Source: Clostridium_AD estertheticum_D
GTDB taxonomy: Bacteria > Bacillota > Clostridia > Clostridiales > Clostridiaceae
Direction: 5' to 3'
DNA length: 64,000 nt
Assembly (NCBI RefSeq): GCF_018861295.1
Contig: NZ_JAHLDM010000005.1
Location: 124,001-188,000, forward strand
The translations under genes were made by a program, and so were the position numbers. The notes below the pieces were generated by a model that worked only from the letters and a program-made list of their open reading frames with translations, did no database searches and was not told the DNA's origin. Each line of letters begins with the position of its first letter. Position 1 is the stretch's first letter. Below are positions 59,696 through 64,000 of this stretch, one piece after another.

Positions 59696-61471
59696 GTGTT
59701 ACCATTAATTAATTTTCAAAAGGACTGGCTTTCAACATACTTTGTATTTATTATAATATTAATATTTATACCAGTAGCAATTTATACTAAGGGCTACATA
59801 ATGGAATATAAAAAACATTACTCGGTAAACTATATGCTATTTTTAATAATATTATTCGTAGCATCAATGATAGGCGTTGTAGTTTCTAATAATGCTATAA
59901 GTTTTCTTGTTTTTTGGGAAATGATGTCTATATCGTCGTTTTTCTTAGTAGTTTATGAGTATATGCATAAGGAAAATCTGAAAGCAGGAATATTTTATTT
60001 TGTTATGACACACATAAGTGGATTATTCTTAATGATAATGTTTGCTTTCTTGTATAAATACAGTGGTAGTTTTGATTTTAATGAGATTCTTAAGGTTTCT
60101 GCGAATTTTCAGGCGAAACAAAAGTACATTATATTCATACTTGCATTATTGGGATTCGGAGCAAAAATGGGTATAGTTCCACTTCATGCATGGCTTCCAA
60201 AGGCCCATCCAACAGCGCCATCTAATGTTTCAGCCTTGATGTCAGGGGTAATGCTTAAAGTTGCTTTATATGGTTTTATAAGGGTAATATTTATTTTCCT
60301 TAGAGTGACGCCCTTAAAGTGTGGAGTGATAGTACTTATAATTGGAACTATTACCGCTATCTTTTCAATTTTAAATGCTTTATTGCAAAGTAACATAAAA
60401 AAATTATTAGCATATTCTAGTGCAGAAAATGTGGGACTAATTTTTGCTGCCCTTGGGATGTCTATGATACTTATAAATTATAATTTAAAAGTATTAGCTT
60501 CACTAGCACTGACTGCAGCTTTACTTCACTGCTTAAACCATGCAATTTTTAAAAGCCTTTTGTTCCTAAATGCAGGAAGTGTTTTGTACGCAACTGGTAC
60601 TAAAAATATGAATGAACTTGGTGGACTACACCGTGAAATGAAGTTTACAGCAATCTGTACATTTATCGCAACCTGTGCAATCTCAGCAGTACCACCTTTT
60701 AATGGCTTTGCAAGTGAGATACTTATTCTTAGAAGTTTCATTGAATCGATAACTAAGGTAAGCAATATATGGGTTATAATATTGATTTTTTGTTGCGGTG
60801 TTATCATAGCAATAACAAGCGGAGCGGCTTTTTATGCTACTGCAAAATCTTTTGGAATCACTTTTCTTGGAAAACCAAGAACTAAAAAAGCGCAGCATGT
60901 TAAAAACATTCCGATATCAATGAATATTGGGCAAGGGTTACTTGCTTTGCTTACTATAGTTACGGGTATATTTTCACCATATATAATAAATGAAATATCG
61001 TATTTTACTAACGATTTACTAGATATTAAGGTAAAAGGACCTGGATTTAAAAATGAAACAGAGATAATAGTATTTACTTTAATATTAATTAGTATCACAT
61101 TTATTGTATATATGTTTAATAAAATAAATTCATTAAACAAAAAGCAAGAAATTAATGATACCTGGGCATGTGGTTACACAAGTGATAAACCTTATATACA
61201 GTACACCGGTAGCGGATTTGTTCAGCCTGCCGCAAAAACATTTGGACCTATTGCAAATTATAACAAAAAAGTTAGTTATAAACAAAAGATTCATATAAGT
61301 CAAACTACTAGTGATGTAGTAGAGAATTATTTTTACAAAACAAGTTTAAAAGCAGTCAATTACTTAACAACAAAAATATTAAAGATTAATTATGGAAAAA
61401 TTCAATTGCATATTTTATATATATTCATATCAGTAATAATTGCACTTGTTTTAGTCTTAAAATTTGTGTAA
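59696..61471 (+). CDS. hyfB: Hydrogenase-4-type proton-translocating subunit HyfB (NuoL/M/N-like)
   Basis: An antiporter-like membrane subunit of 591 residues and about 14 helices. Key features are FWEMMSISSFFLVV (glutamate in helix 5), GFGAKMGIVPLHAWLPKAHPTAPSNVSALMSG (lysine and His of helices 7-8) and LAYSSAENVGLIFAALG. The C-terminal YTSDKPYIQYTGSGFVQPAAKTFGP segment is characteristic of HyfB/HycC rather than NuoL. It should pump ions in a membrane-bound hydrogenase or related complex. Start is GTG behind TAGGAGTTGATAAC, spacing slightly long. It heads the hyfBCEF cluster. Confidence 0.9.
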   Translation: MLPLINFQKDWLSTYFVFIIILIFIPVAIYTKGYIMEYKKHYSVNYMLFLIILFVASMIGVVVSNNAISFLVFWEMMSISSFFLVVYEYMHKENLKAGIFYFVMTHISGLFLMIMFAFLYKYSGSFDFNEILKVSANFQAKQKYIIFILALLGFGAKMGIVPLHAWLPKAHPTAPSNVSALMSGVMLKVALYGFIRVIFIFLRVTPLKCGVIVLIIGTITAIFSILNALLQSNIKKLLAYSSAENVGLIFAALGMSMILINYNLKVLASLALTAALLHCLNHAIFKSLLFLNAGSVLYATGTKNMNELGGLHREMKFTAICTFIATCAISAVPPFNGFASEILILRSFIESITKVSNIWVIILIFCCGVIIAITSGAAFYATAKSFGITFLGKPRTKKAQHVKNIPISMNIGQGLLALLTIVTGIFSPYIINEISYFTNDLLDIKVKGPGFKNETEIIVFTLILISITFIVYMFNKINSLNKKQEINDTWACGYTSDKPYIQYTGSGFVQPAAKTFGPIANYNKKVSYKQKIHISQTTSDVVENYFYKTSLKAVNYLTTKILKINYGKIQLHILYIFISVIIALVLVLKFV

Positions 61472-61483
61472 GGAGGTTTTCAT

Positions 61484-62413
61484 TTGAAATACAATTTGAT
61501 TTATTTTATTCAGAGTTTATTGATTATAGTTTTATCACCATTATTTATAGGAATTTTGAAAAAGATGAAGGCACATCTTCGGGGGTATATTGGTTCATCT
61601 ATAATTCAACCTTATTATGATTTATATAAGTTATTAAAAAAAGGAAGAGTAGTATCAAATAGAAGTTCATTTATAACAACTATTGGGCCAATAGTTATAC
61701 TTGCAGCGACTATAACAACAGCATTTTTTGTACCAGTTTTTTACACGAGTATGCAGAAAAGTATCGGAAATTTATTTATTCTTATGTTTTCATTTGGAAT
61801 AGTAAAAATGTTTACAGTGCTAATTGGACTTGATAGTTCAAGTACATTTGGTGGAATGGGATCAAGTCGTGAGTCGTTTATTTCAATGATGGCAGAACCA
61901 CTAATATTGTTTCTGATGATATTTTTATATATAGAAACAAATGATTTTAATATATTTCATATTTCATTTATCAATAGCAAAAGCGTAAATTATGATACTG
62001 CGCACCTTATAACAATGGTAACTTTTATTGTTGCAATACTTGCTGAAAATGCTCGAATACCTTTTGATAATCCAGAAACACATTTAGAACTTACGATGAT
62101 GCATGAAGCAATGATCTTAGACTTATCAGGTAGTGATTTAGCGTATGTTGAACTATCGTCTTATATTAAACTAATTGTATACTTGATTGTTTTGATTAAT
62201 TGTTTTATACCTATTGGAATTGCAACAACGCTGACCGTTTCAGTTATTCTTATAGGACTCGTAACATTTATATTTAAACTTTTAATTTGTTTACTAGGAA
62301 TCGCTATAATAGAAACAACTTTCGCTAAATCTAGGTTATTTAAAGGGGCAGAATTGTTTCCAGCTATGATATCTTTAGGAATAGTCGCAATTACATTGAT
62401 TTACATTTTATAA
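61484..62413 (+). CDS. hyfC: Hydrogenase-4-type subunit HyfC (NuoH/HycD-like)
   Basis: Membrane subunit linking the peripheral hydrogenase arm to the ion pumps. The 309 residues span about eight helices. The loop GYIGSSIIQPYYDLYKLLKKG and the quinone-channel-like loop EARIPFDNPETHLELTMMHEAMILDLSG-type segment (LAENARIPFDNPETHLEL and MMHEAMILDLSGSDLAY) are diagnostic. TTG start behind AAGGAGGTTTTCAT, 12 bases after hyfB. Confidence 0.93.
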   Translation: MKYNLIYFIQSLLIIVLSPLFIGILKKMKAHLRGYIGSSIIQPYYDLYKLLKKGRVVSNRSSFITTIGPIVILAATITTAFFVPVFYTSMQKSIGNLFILMFSFGIVKMFTVLIGLDSSSTFGGMGSSRESFISMMAEPLILFLMIFLYIETNDFNIFHISFINSKSVNYDTAHLITMVTFIVAILAENARIPFDNPETHLELTMMHEAMILDLSGSDLAYVELSSYIKLIVYLIVLINCFIPIGIATTLTVSVILIGLVTFIFKLLICLLGIAIIETTFAKSRLFKGAELFPAMISLGIVAITLIYIL

Positions 62414-62425
62414 AGGAGTGAAATT

Positions 62426-63037
62426 ATGATAGAAGCTTTACTTACAATTATATTAATATCTAGTATATTTATGTCTGGAGTAAGAAGAATAAAACTTATT
62501 ACAGCAGGATTTATATTTCAGTCAGCGGCTATTGGACTTATAGTTTTAAAGCTTGGTTACCAGACAGGAAAAGTTGATTATTATATTTTAGGAATTTTAA
62601 CAATAGTTACTAAAGTTATTATAATACCAATAATAATAAATAGATCTTTAGAGAAATTAAAGATAAAAAGAGAAATGGAGTTAATAGTAAATGCTTTTGT
62701 TTCTTATCTTATAACTGGACTTGGTATAATGATAGTTTTTGGCCTTTTAAACAGGAGCCAAGATAATTTTTTAAAAACTGGAATTGCTCTATTCATTATA
62801 GGTGGTTTACTTATGGTAGCAAGAAAAAAAGCTATTACACAAATGATAGGATTTCTAATATTTGAAAATGGCATTGTGCTTTTTGAAACATCTTTATCAA
62901 AAATGTCTCTAGTAATTGAGGCAGGAATAGTTTTTGAAACACTAATGCTTGCACTTATTATGGGAATAATGATTTTCCGTATTAATAAAACTTTTGATTC
63001 AATAAATACAGACTTTTTTGAAAATCTAAAAGAATAG
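62426..63037 (+). CDS. hyfE: Hydrogenase-4-type subunit HyfE (NuoK-like)
   Basis: A 203-residue membrane protein of about six to seven helices. It keeps the NuoK-like block LFIIGGLLMVARKKAITQMIGFLIFENGIVLFE, whose glutamate is conserved in proton-channel helices; the double-length form with an extra N-terminal half is typical of HyfE. ATG follows AAGGAGTGAAATT, 12 bases after hyfC. Confidence 0.9.
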   Translation: MIEALLTIILISSIFMSGVRRIKLITAGFIFQSAAIGLIVLKLGYQTGKVDYYILGILTIVTKVIIIPIIINRSLEKLKIKREMELIVNAFVSYLITGLGIMIVFGLLNRSQDNFLKTGIALFIIGGLLMVARKKAITQMIGFLIFENGIVLFETSLSKMSLVIEAGIVFETLMLALIMGIMIFRINKTFDSINTDFFENLKE

Positions 63038-63048
63038 TTGGTGAAATA

Positions 63049-64000
63049 ATGTATATTACAGTACTTGGTATTTTGTTCTTATTTTTAATAGTTACACCCT
63101 TACTTTTTAAAAACATAAAAACAACTGGGATTTTTACAATATTTGGAGCTGTATTAGTTTTAGGTATTGTACTAAAAATTATTACGATGGTTTCAGTAGG
63201 TTATTCCCTTAGTTATTTTAATGAGTTTTTTTATATTGATAGTTTGAGTACTGTACAAATTTTGATTATAGCTAGCATAAATATAATCATTAGTATTTAC
63301 TCATATAGGTATATCTCAGATGAGATAAAAGAGAAAATAATTACTCTTAAAATGGGTAAAATTTATTATTTTTTATTTAATTTCTTTGTGTTTTTTATGA
63401 TGTTTATTGCACTAACTAATAATATTGTAGCAATGTGGATTGGACTTGAAGGGACAACGCTCACAACTACATTTCTGTTTGGTTTTAACATTAATAAAAA
63501 TTCATTAGAATCCGCTTGGAAGTATGTAATTATTTGTTCGATTGGAATAGGTATTGGTTTAATCGGAATATTAATCTTTGTTAATGCTTATAGTAATCAA
63601 GATGCAGGCGAAATACTAAAATGGTCTCATCTTGTATCCAATCCAAATCCACAAAGCACATATGCTATTAAAATAGCTTTCACATTAATATTTGTAGGAC
63701 TTGGTACAAAGGTAGGACTCGCACCTATGCATACATGGCTGCCAGATGCCTATAGTGACTCGCCAGCTCCAGTTAGTGCTATGTCTGGGGTTCTTTTGAA
63801 TCTTGCGCTGTATGTTATTTTAAGGTTTTATATTATAACGAAACATATACCGGGACTCGAAAATACCAAGTGGTTGTTTATAGTTTTTGGTTGTGTATCT
63901 CTTATAATTTCATCTTTTAGTATTTTAAGACAACTTAATTATAAAAGAGTGCTTGCATTCTCATCAGTTGAAAATATGGGAATTATAGCACTCGGATTTG
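63049..64000 (+). CDS. hyfF: Hydrogenase-4-type subunit HyfF (NuoL/M/N-like), partial at window end
   Basis: The frame opens at ATG 63049 (TTGGTGAAATA upstream) and runs without a stop to the last base, giving 317 residues of an antiporter-like subunit. Visible motifs are NIVAMWIGLEGTTLTTTFLFGF (helix 5 glutamate) and GLGTKVGLAPMHTWLPDAYSDSPAPVSAMSGVLLNLALY (helix 7-8 Lys and His), then RVLAFSSVENMGIIALGF. HyfF is usually ~480-500 residues, so about a third lies beyond the window. HyfG (large subunit) and HyfI should follow. Confidence 0.9.
   Translation, partial: MYITVLGILFLFLIVTPLLFKNIKTTGIFTIFGAVLVLGIVLKIITMVSVGYSLSYFNEFFYIDSLSTVQILIIASINIIISIYSYRYISDEIKEKIITLKMGKIYYFLFNFFVFFMMFIALTNNIVAMWIGLEGTTLTTTFLFGFNINKNSLESAWKYVIICSIGIGIGLIGILIFVNAYSNQDAGEILKWSHLVSNPNPQSTYAIKIAFTLIFVGLGTKVGLAPMHTWLPDAYSDSPAPVSAMSGVLLNLALYVILRFYIITKHIPGLENTKWLFIVFGCVSLIISSFSILRQLNYKRVLAFSSVENMGIIALGF

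Overview
The window is a low-GC, gene-dense chromosomal segment of a spore-forming anaerobic Firmicute, most likely Clostridium sensu stricto. The evidence is the sporulation genes (spoIID, a spoIIQ-type gene, spoIIID, yyaC), a reverse rubrerythrin, class III fructose bisphosphatase, an archaeal-type ProS, T-box, S-box and FMN leaders, a raiA RNA, and the order rpiB-upp-comEB-tagO-wecB-atp-ywmB-murA-spoIID-spoIIQ-spoIIID-mbl. I see no phage, no transposase gene, no CRISPR array and no rRNA. The species cannot be named from this.

Layout. Positions 1-7030 hold a probable relic of a low-molecular-weight phosphatase, rpiB and upp, then convergent reverse rubrerythrin, a Crp/Fnr regulator divergent from a ferredoxin-type protein, and dCMP deaminase, TagO/WecA and WecB for cell-wall glycopolymer synthesis. 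Positions 7421-14614 are the complete F1Fo ATP synthase operon atpIBEFHAGDC, followed by ywmB, murA, spoIID, spoIIQ-like, spoIIID and mbl (14960-20742). After yyaC and an unknown anchored protein come five tRNA genes (Thr-Tyr-Val-Thr-Tyr), S-box-metK, recD2, a ComFA-like protein without a Walker A motif, comFC, the raiA RNA, hpf, secA and frameshifted prfB. Positions 33601-42166 hold a TetR regulator, an unknown secreted protein, T-box-proS, an M28 peptidase, tex, and FMN riboswitch-ribU. Positions 42472-49534 hold rimI-tsaB-tsaE (minus strand), two tRNA-Trp genes, a flavoprotein, Cys T-box-cysK-cysE, queG and plsC. Positions 49549-59399 hold nth, a DUF1836 gene, pepT, htrA, a small helical protein, fbp, a double-MarR regulator, lemA and a TPM-domain gene. 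From 59696 to the end runs a hydrogenase-4/complex-I-like membrane module hyfB-hyfC-hyfE-hyfF, cut by the window edge.

How the parts fit. Most genes are housekeeping, and the control is mainly by RNA: SAM, FMN, proline T-box and cysteine T-box leaders, RF2 autoregulatory frameshifting, and the raiA noncoding RNA with its own promoter inside the end of comFC. cysK and cysE share the cysteine T-box; murA, spoIID, spoIIQ, spoIIID and mbl form the conserved wall/sporulation block; hyfBCEF would be the ion-pumping arm of an energy-converting complex whose catalytic subunits should lie downstream.

The most unusual content is noncoding. (A) Two copies of a ~236-bp element (1505-1740 and 42240-42476) fold as one long interrupted hairpin around a conserved core; the arms differ between copies but keep pairing. 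(B) A second hairpin family occurs at 44130-44236 (minus) and 50221-50364, as a tail fragment at 59394-59428, and, stripped to its basal stem, as the variable arm of the FMN riboswitch (41339-41381). I do not recognise either family. They are the best candidates here for undescribed mobile or structured RNA elements.
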